Shown here piece by piece: positions 12,981 to 23,876 of a DNA stretch of 64,000 nucleotides. The DNA comes from Argentina anserina (lineage: Eukaryota > Streptophyta > Magnoliopsida > Rosales > Rosaceae). Below the pieces are notes generated by a model. That model did no database searches. It saw only the letters and a program-made list of their open reading frames with translations, and was not told the DNA's origin. The position numbers were made by a program, and so were the translations under genes. Location: the NCBI RefSeq assembly GCF_933775445.1, contig NC_065874.1, positions 10,497,001-10,561,000 on the forward strand, in the 5' to 3' direction. Positions within the stretch are counted from its first letter, which is position 1. Every line of letters begins with the position of its first letter.

Positions 12981-13370
12981 CATTGTCGGCCCTGGGGCAA
13001 GAGCAAGTAGGCTCAAGCCTAGAGCCCTACATTTAAGGGAGCCTCAAATGAGGAAAAAATGAATTAAAAAGACTAATTGCTATTGAATATAATTAAAAGT
13101 TACCATTATATCAACTAAACAAGTGAGATGCATGAGATTGTAATAAAAAGAAAGTGTAACTTTTTATTCATTTTCAATTTTTTTCTTATAGCATGCAAGA
13201 GATCATAAAATAATCGTAATTCGTCGAAATTTAAACTTGTGACTTATTAATAGCTCACATGTGATAAATGAATTTATTTTATTTTTATATTTACAGTTTT
13301 TTTAAATATTTATTTTGGGGTCTCGAAATATTTTTCGCCTTAAGTCTTCATAAATACAAGGCCGGCCCTA
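12981..13370. mobile_element. Short non-autonomous hAT (390 bp) at the same target site
   Basis: It is flanked by GTTGGAAG at 12973-12980 and again at 13371-13378. The ends are imperfect inverted repeats: CATTGTCGGCCCTG on the left and, reverse-complemented, TAGGGCCGGCCTTG on the right. No coding capacity. It shares its left target copy with the 5.8-kb hAT, so two insertions used one 8-bp site in succession. Confidence 0.8.
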
Positions 13371-13697
13371 GTTGGAAGGTTTGTTAGAGGGGAAGGATGC
13401 TTTGTGAATGGAGCTCTACATTTGCTAGAGGACCTTCGGTCAAGCTTCAAAATAATCTCTTTTGATCTAGCGGAGGAGAAATTTCAAGAGCTGCCACCTC
13501 CCAATATTTGGACCAAAGCAACTTCGAATTGGGAAAACTATTGACAACTATATTTTCCTCTTATCGGTATATTGATGAGAGTCATAGATCTCAAACAGGT
13601 ATTGCAATTACGATACGGGTGATGTAAGAATATGGGCTGAATGAATCTTGGACTAGAGTTGTTCAAATTCCTTCTAGTTTATCTAAGGATTAAATAC
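13371..13697 (+). pseudogene. Broken F-box/FBA gene, segment 2 of 3
   Basis: Starting with the third copy of GTTGGAAG, the frame continues from segment 1 as GRFVRGEGCFVNGALHLLED. FVNGALH is the diagnostic centre of FBA domains (compare LVSGALHWM in the intact gene). Further on are SFKIISFDLAEEKFQELP, an in-frame stop after SNWENY, and a shifted frame reading YGLNESWTRVVQIP. The segment ends at the Mutator-like element. It is clearly a non-functional relic. Confidence 0.78.
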
Positions 13698-14429
13698 TTG
13701 TGACATCTAAAACTTTACTCTGAAGAACAGTTTTGTCCTTCAACTTTCAATTTTAATTGGAATATCTTTTAACTCTTTTTCGACGACAGATTTGTCCATT
13801 CCGTCAGTTGACTGTTAAAATTGACCATTAAGTGGTTGATATGGCAAAGCCTGCAATTCCAACTCAGCTCTTACCTACCATGTCAGCATAAATTGCCGAA
13901 TATATCCCTGCCTCTGTTTCCCCCTTCATCATCTTTTTTTTTCCTGCCAAAATGACTCAAAGGTCTATATATTAGCTCTAAAATGTGCTAATTAAGCCAA
14001 TATGTCAGTGAAACTATTCATCATTTATACGCTGAAATTGAAATTTGATACATCAAATTGGACAAATTTATTGGAGCATTTTTTCAATCATAAAATTGAA
14101 TAATAATTCCACAACGAACCATTCACCATTACATCTTCAACATCAACAAAATAGTTTTAATCATTCTATCAAAAACAACAGATCATCAACCAAAGTTATA
14201 CAACATAAGGTTGGACAATAAGGATGTTCTATGGCTGCACTAATTCCATCTTTTACTTCTACTTGCCATCTCCAATTGCTGAACTTTTTTTAGCTCTCTT
14301 AGAAGTTGCAATGGCATTGCTTGAAGCCTTGAGGTAGTAGGAGTAGAAGCTTGCACAGTTCATGTCACTCGAGAACTAGGTGGTGCAACTAGTGGCCTTG
14401 ATATCGTTGAAGCTATAGAAGCAGTTGGT

Positions 14430-15310
14430 GGCTACGATGCACAGAAACTTCACTGGAGGTCTGATTCCCGCTTCGGAATCGGAAGCGGAAGTGCCCGGAA
14501 GTGCTTGGAAGCGCGGTTCTGAAAAAGAAGATTTTGGAAGCGTCGTGGAAGCGCGAGATTTGTTGAGTTTTTATAGTTTTCTTCTCTTTTTTCCAGCTCT
14601 AATATAAATCTCTCTTCAAATCTCCATATTCTAAGGACTCGATAATTCATGAAGATAAATCAATATCTAGAATTGAATGAAAACCCAGAAAACATACAGT
14701 TGAAGCGTCGTTCAAGCAAGTTGAATGAGATTTGAGGATTTAATTGAGCTTTTAGTTTTGTGTGAGACAACAATGGCATATAAGATTATACATGAGTTTG
14801 ATTTGGAGAAAGATACTGATTGAAACTAGATGAGTGAAAAATCAATGTTGTAGATTTTTGGGCTAGACTAAGATGAAGCTCAGAGAGAGAGAGAGAGAGC
14901 AAAGTCATTCAACTTTAGGGTGCGCCGCTCATTGTAAAATGTAGATACATACATTTTTGATTTCACACACTTGGTCAGTGTGATTAAAGAGTTCGTCAAG
15001 TGTATGATGGATTAACTGAAAGGTGATGCGCATCATTTGTGGTTAGCTACACTACTAGTATCATGTTAGTTATTCAAGTGTTTGTGTTGTTTATTCTAGG
15101 CCATTACAAAATGTTTATTGGGCTAATTTTCTATTATATTGTTTTTTATAATATTTTAGTAATTAATTTTTTGTTTTATATAATTATTATTTTTAGATAT
15201 AAATATATAGTATTTTATTATGACGCTTCCAAAACGTACTCGCTTCCAAAAAAAATTCAAAAAAATCGTTTCCGCGCTTTTAAACGATTCACTTCTACGT
15301 ACCCACATCG
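14430..15310. other. Possible further insertion with GGAAGCG-type subterminal repeats
   Basis: GGAAGCG motifs cluster at about 14470-14560, and the reverse-complement motif (CGCTTCC) clusters at about 15220-15290 with AT-rich sequence between. This suggests one more small DNA transposon inside the Mutator-like element. I could not define its ends or a target duplication. Confidence 0.25.
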
Positions 15311-15776
15311 GATTCTATGCAGCTTAGGTTGGTGGCCTTGTTGGGGTCTTCTTGTTTTTGGTCAGTTTTTATCACGTCTCTCTAAATTCCCACAGTTCAC
15401 ACAAAACAACTGAGGTTAAAGATGATTCATTCTAATTACCCTTTGGTATTCAAGTCTTTCCTTTGCTTTCTTCCTCAATTCATTAGCAGTCATAGACACT
15501 CTTTTCTCCCTCTACACCAAATCAAATGCAACAAATAATTACCATATGACATCCCTAATCTCCCTAAGAATTATTCCCTTTACTACATGTCTAGGCTGAT
15601 CAAGCAAATCCTCGGCGGCATAACTCGACTTCATCCTTTCCTCACCAAATAAAAATTCCTCGTACATGGATAAATCTTCGTCTTCCAATCCAAAAGCACG
15701 TTAGCATCCATGTGGTCCAAATACAGTATTATAAGTCGGCAGTTGGGGCACGGCAGTACACATTACCATGACATGA

Positions 15777-16082
15777 TCATTTTGACCTCAGTGTTTTTAA
15801 CTTAGATGTCTCAACACCAACTCTATAGAAGTAAAAAGTCTCATGATCTGCATATCCAGAATTCAAAGCATTCACCATGTTAGCCACTTCTATGATGGAC
15901 ATCTTGTCCTTATTTACTTCATTAAAATAATCAATTATGCCTCCTACATAAGTCTTGTTCCACAAGTATCCCCCATGGTACACTTTCATTGTGAATAAAT
16001 TTGGCTTAGCTACAAACAACAAAGCAAAGACGTTCCAAAAACAATAAGTTTGTTTTAGATCAATTTTCTGGTTAAAATGCAA
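15777..16082 (-). pseudogene. MULE transposase N-terminal (PB1-like) fragment
   Basis: The minus-strand frame contains LFTMKVYHGGYLWNKTYVGG followed by IIDYFNEVNKDKMSIIEV and FYFYRVG. This matches the N-terminal PB1-like region that precedes MULE transposase in plants (HGG..., YVGG, DYFD..., MS.LE, and an aromatic stretch). Coding-like sequence may continue downstream on the same strand to about 15420 with stops. The catalytic core and zinc knuckle are not seen. It supports calling the surrounding element Mutator-like. Confidence 0.6.
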
Positions 16083-16679
16083 ACAAACCCAACAAATATA
16101 CTAGGACTACAACAAGTACAGTAGTTGTGTATGAGGACGAATAGGAATGCACAAAATATCTATTATTAATATATATATATATATATATATATTAGCACTG
16201 TGAGCAATCAATTGTTTTGATTTCTTCTTCACTAAAACAAAGCCAAAATCTCTACAAAGTCTTGTGCCTACACATAACTACTACACAATTGCATAATTTA
16301 CTACCTATTAGGACCACCTCTCTTCCTTTTAATAAAAGTCATACCAGCATTATAAACACAAAGAAACCATTTTCAAATCCAATAGCATGTTTCAACAGCA
16401 TGTTTCAACAGCACGTTTCAACAACAACTTGAAGGACTCTTCATCTACAAGTAGGGCTCGTCAACGGCCCGGCCCATTAGTGACGGGCTCGGGCCGGGTC
16501 TTAGTAAATTTAAATAAGTGGCGGGCCGAGTATTTTCACAAATCCGAATATTCAAGCCCGCCCACCTAAGGCGGGCATTGTGGGCTTGTATTATAAAAAA
16601 ATATAATACTCTAATTTAAGGGTTTGAAACAATAAAAAAATTATTATAAAACATCCTAAAAAAAGTCACAAATAAATTC

Positions 16680-19245
16680 TAATTTCGAAATATTGTCAAT
16701 CGAGACCTAATAGATGTGATAAGTATATATATTTAGGGATCCTGTAAAAATTTCATCCGTTTTGAACATGATTTGACCGTTCGTACGTACAGTCAACCAA
16801 AAAATATGTGTTTTTACATAATAAAACCTCATTAACCGGGGCTTTGTCAAATATATTTCTTCAGTGCGACCGCACACGATAGGTAACAAAAATTATGTGA
16901 TTTCAAATGTCCAAATAACTTTCTGCGTTCGCATATTTTTAATAGGTCATCCCTTAGGGCATATTAATGGTGTTTTCGATTTACCGAAAATTCCTACGGT
17001 CAAACGAGGTCCGAATTAGATGAAATTTTTACAGGGACACTAAATATATATACCGATCACATCGGCTGGTGTCGATCGATTTCAATAAGTTTTCTTCATA
17101 TAGTCGTTTCATAATGTGATAGTTTTATTACAAACCTAGTATCAAGGTTCTAAAACTCGCTACTCGGTAGTCGGTCGGCCGGCCAGTGAGTAGCAAGTAG
17201 AGGAGTACTTGGATTCTAATTTCTGGATTTTTAAATTTTTTTAAAACATATAATCTAATATATAATGTCCAAAATAATAAAAATAGTCCATAAAATATTA
17301 CAATATTTAAGAGATAATAATGTCTAAAAAATAAAAACAACCATTAGTTCATTAAAATAACATAAGTAATAAAAGCAAACCAAATTCAATTCTTGCAAAC
17401 AATCCCAAGCATATGTAACTATGCCTCAAATTCTTCTTCTCCATATCCATTTTGTACTCCCTCCGAATCCGACTCAAAATCAAAACTCAAGTCATCTATT
17501 TCCTCTTCATCATTGGATATAAAATCATCCACATCAAGTTTCCTAATTTTTTGATGAATCAGGGTTGAAGGCAAACGACGTTGTTTTTTTTTTTTACTGA
17601 TTTGGACCTGAGTTGACCGAGTTAGACCGAGTTGGACCGAGTACTCGGCCGATTTTCTTCCCGCCGAGTAGAGACATTGAGTAGGTCAAAATCGCATGAG
17701 TAACCAGCCGAGTACCGAGTACTCGGCCGAGTTGACCGAGTTTTAGAACATTGCCTAGTATAAAGGTTATGATACATTAGTGGACACTTCGGCAATCGAC
17801 AACTCCAGTTTGAAATATGGTCGATCGACACTAGTAGATGTGATCGTTATATATATTTAAGGAACCCGTAAAAATTTCGTCCATTTCGGATATGGTTTGA
17901 CCGTTTGTAGTTTTGACATATTGAAACCCCATTGACTGGGGCTTTGCCAAATAGATTTCTTCGGTGCGAATGCGCACGATAGATAGAAAAATTTAGATGA
18001 TTTCAGATATGCAAACAGCTTTCGGCATTCGCATATTTGTATAAGGTCCTCTCTTAGGAAAAATTAGTGGTGTTTTCGATTTACAAAAAATTATGACGGT
18101 TAAACGAGGTCCGAATTGAATGAAATTTTTATAGGGTCACTAAGTATATATACCGATCACATCGGCTGGTGTCGATCGATCCCGAGAAGTTTCCTTCATA
18201 CAGTAGCTTCATAATGCGATAGTTTTATTCTAAACTTAATATAATGGTTATGATACATTAGTTGACACTCAGGCGATCGCCAACTCTTGTTCGAAATATG
18301 GTCGATCGACACTAGCAGGTGTGATCGGTATATATATTTAGGGACCCCGTAAAAATTTTGTCCGTTTTGGACATGGTTTGACTATTCGTACCTACGGTCA
18401 ACCAAAAAATAGGGGTTTTGACATATTGAAACCTCATTGACCGGAACTTTGCTAAATAGGTTTCCTCTGTGTGACCGTGCACGATAGGTAACAAATATTA
18501 GGTGATTTCATATATGCAAACGGATTTCGGCGTTCGCATCTTTGTAATTGGTCCTCCCTTAGGATATATTAGTGGTGTTTTCGTTTACCGTAAATTCCAA
18601 CGGTCAAACGAGATACAAATTAGATGAAATTTTTACAGGGTCACTAAATATATATACCGATCACATCGGCTGGTGTTGATCGATCCCGAGAAGTTTCCTT
18701 CATATAGTCGCTTCATAATGCGATAGTTTTATTATAAACCTAATATAAAAGTTATGATACATTAGTGGATACTTCGGCGATCGATAACTCTAGTTCGAAA
18801 TATTGTCAATCGACACCAGCAGATGTGATCAGTATATATATTTAGGGAACCCGTAAAAATTTCGTCTGTTTTGGATATTGTTTGATCATCCATACCTATG
18901 GTAAAAAAAAGGCGTTTTGACATATTAAAATTCTCATTGACCAGGGCTTTGCCAAATGGGTTTTTTTTGTACGACCGCACACAATCGGTGACAAAAATTA
19001 TGTGATTTCAGATATGCAAACGGATTTCGGTGTTCACATTTTGGTAATGGGTCTTCCTTTCTGACATATTAGTGTTGTTTTCGGTTTACCGGAAATTCCG
19101 ACAGTCAAACGAGGTTTGAATTGGATGAAATTTTTACAGAATCACTAAATATATATACCAATTATATCGACTAGTGTCGATCGATCCCGAGAAGTTTCTT
19201 TCATATAGTTACTTCTTAATGTGATAGTTTTATTCTAAACCTAAT
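16680..19245. repeat. Second 505-bp satellite array, about 3.9 degenerate copies
   Basis: The marker ATAATG(C/T)GATAG occurs at 17111, 18211 and 18716, with a diverged copy at 19216. After removing the 619 bases added by the nested hAT and its duplication, spacings are about 481, 505 and 500. The monomers match those at 3230-5690, with the same inverted arms, but are more diverged. Confidence 0.87.
17143..17753. mobile_element. Small hAT element (611 bp) nested in the satellite array
   Basis: The ends are CAAGGTTCTAAAACTCG and (reverse-complemented) CAATGTTCTAAAACTCG, 16 of 17 matching. The 8-bp target duplication CCTAGTAT lies at 17135-17142 and 17754-17761. Subterminal CTCGG/CCGAGT repeats lie near both ends. 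No coding capacity. Confidence 0.9.
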
Positions 19246-20082
19246 AAAATATGTATGTATAATATTTTATTATTTGGCGGGTTTTCACGGGCCGGGTTTC
19301 ACACTCTAATCTAAGCTCGGCCCTTTACCCACGGAAGCGGGATTTCTCGCGGGCCGGATCGGATAAAAACCCAACGGACTTGCGATCCTCCGCGGTCTTT
19401 TCCAATCCAAGTGCTAAATGATGAGGCCTATCTACAAGTGCTATGTGTGTAGAAAAACTCACTAAATTCTACACCTCAAGCCGACAAAATTCACAAATTA
19501 CATAAACCCCAATTTTGAACTCTCAATTCGAAAAACACACAAACCAAAACTTTAAAAAAATGGTGGCTAGAAACTCAGTGACAACCATGAATCTAGAAAC
19601 CAAATATATATAAACCCCAGTTCTCAAACTTGTTTACTGAGAACCCTAAAACCGTAAACCAAATAACCATCGAAAATAGGAGATAAAAAAAATTCAAATC
19701 AACTAATGGGATTTCATCATAGCCAAATGAAAACTCACAAGAATCTGGATGTCGTCAGTGCTGCTAACTTTTTAACGAGGAACCCATACATCTGGTTCAT
19801 GCCCAACCATGCCAACCACCAGTAGAGCTTTAGGTTATGAGAATTTGGGTTTTGATCGAGAGTCGTGTATTTAGGAAGGAGAGGAGTGTGTAATAGTCTG
19901 AGGGTATAAGTGTAATTGTAATCTACAAGCTATGCACATGTGTCAAACCGTTAGCCACCTCAGTATGATAACGACATGAAATGACGGAATCTATTGTTGA
20001 AAGAGAGTTAAATGATATTCCAATTAAGATTGAAAATTAAAGAAAAAAACTGTTTTTTAGAATAAAGTTTTAAGTGTCACAA

Positions 20083-20301
20083 ATTTAGTTATCATATTTG
20101 TTTTATTATAATCCAATTGAGGTGTTAAAGGATGGTGAAGTTTTGATGAATCGGATCAGCAATAGAAGCCAATGGCAGAACTTAGTATTGTATGACCCAA
20201 AGGAAAACCGTCAGAAGAAATATAGACGTCTTGTTCATGACTACTGCACACTGCCCCAATTATACCTGGAGACTTCAGTATCGCCGAAACCAGATAGATA
20301 A
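20083..20301 (+). pseudogene. Broken F-box/FBA gene, segment 3 of 3 (C-terminus)
   Basis: The frame reads FYYNPIEVLKDGEVLM, then WQNLVLYDPKENRQKKYRRL and LYLETSVSPKPDR before a stop at 20299-20301. This is the standard FBA C-terminus: KDGEVLM, LVLYDPKE, and Y(L/V)E(S/T)xVSP (compare YVESLVSPN in the intact gene). It lies immediately outside the right end of the Mutator-like element, so the three segments once formed one gene. Confidence 0.78.
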
Positions 20302-21425
20302 TGGTTCAGACTGGTATCAATGGAGCATGCCCTGTTAATATCAGGGGATCTTTTGGAATTCGTTCTTCCTTTTCTTTTTTTGTTCTTTATAGAATGCTTT
20401 CTTTTGTTGGAGTTAATTCACAGTTAAAAGACAATTTCTTTATGTTTAATTGATTTTGATTTGAGCTCTAATAATGTTTGTATTATATCTTTCCCAGCGT
20501 GAGTCTCTCTTTCCCATTGTTGCAAACTTGTAAGTACATACTCAATATATATCTTTTTCAATATGCAGATAATTTTAGAAAAAAACTTGTCGAACTTATT
20601 ATGTACATGTATATCTGAATTCTCACTTAATTGCATAGTTCAAGAATATAAATAAATAGTTTTAATTGTTCAATAATTTAATTCATCATTAAATATCTTT
20701 TTTGTAAAAGACCAATTTAAACAAAGATAAATCGTTTGTTCAGTCGATTGTATCAAACAAATGAACAGTCACAGTGAAAGTTAGTATTCTCATGATCAAA
20801 CGTCAATTCCTTTGATGCAATTGACTATGAAAATAATTTTTACTTACATCAGTGTTTTGCAAAGATAATCTTTATTGCTTCATTTTTTGAACGGTTTAAA
20901 TTTTTTATTTATATTGAGAAAATAGAAAAATGAGAGTGAATTCGGACGCACACATACATATTAGATTATACGCAAGTTTTTTCCGATAATTTTTATTTGC
21001 TTTGGTTCTTGATAACCACCTGTAAATCATCATTCCATACGGACCATACTGAATCCCATTCAATCAACTATATATGTAGTTATGTGCAACACAGAAAGCA
21101 CCAGATTGACCAGAACATGCATTCACCATGCCACCACTGTGTACGTTTGATCCTCGAAGAGTGGTGAAAATGAAATATAATTAAGGAGATATATTAGTCA
21201 TAAGTAAAACCTGACTAATATATCTCGTGTACATGCACAATATCAGTAACTGAGAGAGCTGAGAGAGTCACATCTCCTTTGATGAGATAGACGCAAAAAA
21301 ATAGCAAAATTCCAGAAGTCAGAAAAGGGCTGCTTGCTGCTAGAGGACGACCAATTATGCATGTTGCATCCTAGCTTGATCGGTGACTCCAAAAGAACAT
21401 GCATGACGCTTCCTGGTAAAGGTTC
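20302..21425. other. Former 3' flank of the broken F-box gene
   Basis: AT-rich, non-coding. A short dyad with ATATATTAGTCA / TGACTAATATAT lies at about 21189-21224. I see no gene. Confidence 0.35.
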
Positions 21426-21427
21426 AC

Positions 21428-21429
<2 letters not shown>

Positions 21430-21464
<35 letters not shown>

Positions 21465-21490
21465 GGGGGGGGGGTGGGGGGGGGGGGAGG
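21430..21490. repeat. GA microsatellite followed by G-runs
   Basis: A run of GA dinucleotides (about 21430-21460) passes directly into interrupted poly-G (about 21461-21489). Runs of G separated by T could form a G-quadruplex (inference). Confidence 0.85.
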
Positions 21491-21507
21491 GAGTCAAGGG
21501 TTTATGC

Positions 21508-22179
21508 CAGGGCGGATCTTATTGCAAAGTTAGGGATGCTTGAGCATCCCCAAGTCAATTAGAAAGATAAAAAAAAATTAGTATTAATTTTTTTTAATTA
21601 GGGCTAGTATCCCATACTCTCTCCCACACTCTCTCTCATACTTAATCCCTCCACCAACACCAACACCTACACATACACACATCCACACCTAATCTCCTCC
21701 CACACTAAGCTCTCTAATCTCACACGGACCACCAATTTTTTTTTTCTTTTTATCTTTTGTGTCTTCTTCTCCCTTCTTTTTTTTCCATAAAATTAAATCT
21801 CTAACCCTAAAAACTAAAGCCTAATTCTTAAATTATAGTGATAGATCGCATTTGAGATCGGACTCACTCCACCATTCCACTAAGAAGTTATACGCGGCCT
21901 CCACTCCTCTAGTGAGCACGGGATGTCATGATTGAATTGGGGATTTTCCCATTTGGAATTTCTGGGTTTCTACGTTTGCTTTCCATCTACCGTTGGTTAC
22001 ATATGTTTGGAGGTATTTTGATGCAGATAATGTAAAACAATCAGTTCAAAAGTGAATCACATAGTATTTTGAGTACATTGTCAAAAAAAAATGTTTGCCT
22101 TCGGTCAAATTTCAAATCCTCCATAAATTACAATTCTATATCAAGTATCCCCTAAACACCCGTCCAAGATCCGCCACTG
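21508..22179. mobile_element. Non-autonomous hAT element (672 bp)
   Basis: The target duplication GTTTATGC lies at 21500-21507 and 22180-22187. Ends are CAGGGCGGATCTT and (reverse-complemented) CAGTGGCGGATCTT, differing by one base and one indel. The interior has no transposase. It resembles the common plant hAT group with CAGTGGCGGA termini. Confidence 0.88.
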
Positions 22180-22187
22180 GTTTATGC

Positions 22188-22844
22188 TATAAAGTTACAT
22201 GATCAGTTTCTGAAAATAAATTTTTAGTTTTTTCAGTTACAGTATAATATTAACACATATCCGAAGGAAAGACTCGTTACAAAATTGAAGACCGAGTCCA
22301 AGAGTACGTACATACCTAATTAAACTCAGAAGAGCTGAAAAAGGGTAATGTACAAGGTTTCATGATCTTAATTTACAAGGTGTAAATATATTCTTTACTG
22401 GTCTGTTTCCGGCGATACTACTCAAATAGTTGAAAAGGGTAAGAATTAGATAATCCAGTCTTACTTTTGCAAGGAATTATAGATTTATGTTTCTTAACTT
22501 GAGTTTCGAAAGATCACGATAGATTATGGTATGTTGCTGTATAAATACTAAACCCGATATAGCTTAATTTTCATAACAAATCACATTGACGTCCTATTAG
22601 GAAGACTTGGGGATTAAAAAAAAGGGTCCTTTGTTATTGACTATACATACGTACGATCGAGGTAGTGAAGGTATGATCCTATTATCGAATACATGACCGT
22701 CCCCGAGTTACTTTACAGAATTCTGTTTTTTACAAAACAAGCTTCTCCTTTGTTTGTATTAGAAATACGACTGAAATGGTACTAAGGAACTTTCACGTTA
22801 GGTTTTTATTTCACAGCATAATGTAAAACGGTAGATCTAGTGAT
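22188..22844. other. Region upstream of the proteasome-like relic
   Basis: No supported gene or repeat. AT-rich. Confidence 0.3.
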
Positions 22845-23448
22845 CAATGGCAGAGATGTAGTCTGCATGCGCTGCATAATAGATGCACCCGTATACGAAG
22901 AGATGATCAAATACTTAGAGAGTCCAGATGGCAAGGATATACAAGTTGGAAGCATTATTGCTGGATGGGATGAAGATAAGGTGATGTATCCGACTTAAAA
23001 CTTCTCATTTTTTTAATTTTATAATCAATAATATAGATTGCCTATCACTTCGCTAAGCTTTCGTAACTTTGCTTGGTTGTAGGGGTTTCAAGTTTGCGGG
23101 CATTTATATCTGACAACCAAATCGAGAAGGATAGCAATTTGTACTATGCATCACTCGGGTCTGGTCAACAATATGCTAATGACATTATGGCAGTTCAGTA
23201 TGTGCTTCTTCACATCCTTGTGTACTCTCGATCTATCTATTACTGATTTACGTAACATGAGATAACAACTGCATGCGCGCATAATTTGAGTTTCACGTAC
23301 ATATATACGTACGTACGTACTCTACTAACATGCATGATCGATATGTATGACTATAAAATGAGGATTGAAGATGCAGTTAACTTGGTTTTAAAAAGCTATA
23401 TTTTATGCAACCCTGTACAACAAGAGCACTGGTGGATATCTTCAGGGT
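22845..23448 (+). pseudogene. Proteasome beta-subunit-like gene relic (beta5-like)
   Basis: Three exon-like blocks are visible. Block 1 (to 22980, then a GT) reads IQVGSIIAGWDEDK, matching the SVGTMIAGWD region of beta5. Block 2 (from 23083 after an AG, to about 23200) reads, after a frameshift, DSNLYYASLGSGQQYANDIM, matching LYYVDSEG...SVGSGSPYAYGVLD. Block 3 (about 23345-23448) reads DYKMRIEDAVNLVLK and, after a second frameshift, AIFYATLYNKSTGGY, matching [26 protein letters not shown]. The N-terminal catalytic Thr exon and the C-terminus are missing. The truncated LTR of the copia element lies about 140 bases downstream. It is decayed and unlikely to be functional. Confidence 0.58.
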
Positions 23449-23590
23449 AACATCTCGATTTCTATCAACCTTGAACAGTTGTACGATATATGTTAACAAC
23501 CTTGTATGATGTATATTAACACGTACATGTCTAATTCTCACTTATCTTTTATGTTTTTATTCATATCAGTTTATCACAGTTTTTAAGAGA

Positions 23591-23876
23591 GCTTACACAC
23601 TTTACAATTCATGCACAATGGATTCTATATAAAGTTTTTTCAACACTTCTCTTTTCCAACGTGGGACATACATTTTCCTCATTCTAAGTAGTCATCTTTG
23701 AGTGACAATTTCGTATTCACCCACAAACCAAATTACACAAACAAACATATGATCTTGTAGCCCTCATTATGAAGAACTCAAATCTATGTTCATCTTTGAT
23801 TAATTATAAGTTTAACTTAATTTAATTAATCAATTAAAATTTGGTTTTAAATGGTTTTTCCAACCATTTTCCAACA
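23591..23876 (-). repeat. Truncated 3' LTR of the copia element
   Basis: These 286 bases match 30881-31166 without an indel and with about nine substitutions by eye, ending in CCAACA. Homology stops abruptly at 23591, whereas the 5' LTR seems to extend about 566 bases further. The outer R-U5 part is therefore missing, and with it the target duplication. A polypurine tract (minus strand GTGGGGAAT) lies at 23877-23885. Confidence 0.82.

Larger units (their letters stand above)
16452..19430. mobile_element. Second satellite-bearing non-autonomous hAT element
   Basis: It is flanked by an identical 8-bp duplication TCTACAAG at 16444-16451 and 19431-19438. The ends are TAGGGCTCGTCA and (reverse-complemented) TAGGCCTCATCA, 10 of 12 matching. 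Subterminal sequence is rich in GGCCCGG/CGGGCC, unlike the AACCG repeats of the element at 2881. The interior is the same 505-bp satellite. It is nested in the Mutator-like element and is interrupted by a smaller hAT at 17143-17753. Confidence 0.87.
13698..20082. mobile_element. Mutator-like element (6.4 kb) with long inverted repeats
   Basis: The left end (TTGTGACATCTAAAACTTTA) and the reverse complement of the right end (TTGTGACACTTAAAACTTTA) match for roughly 90 bases or more, allowing mismatches. This is the long-TIR design of plant MULEs. A minus-strand fragment with a MULE-type N-terminal domain lies at 15777-16082. No clean 9-bp duplication is visible; the two flanking 9-mers match poorly. 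F-box coding sequence lies on both outer sides. Two nested hAT elements add about 3 kb. Confidence 0.72.
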
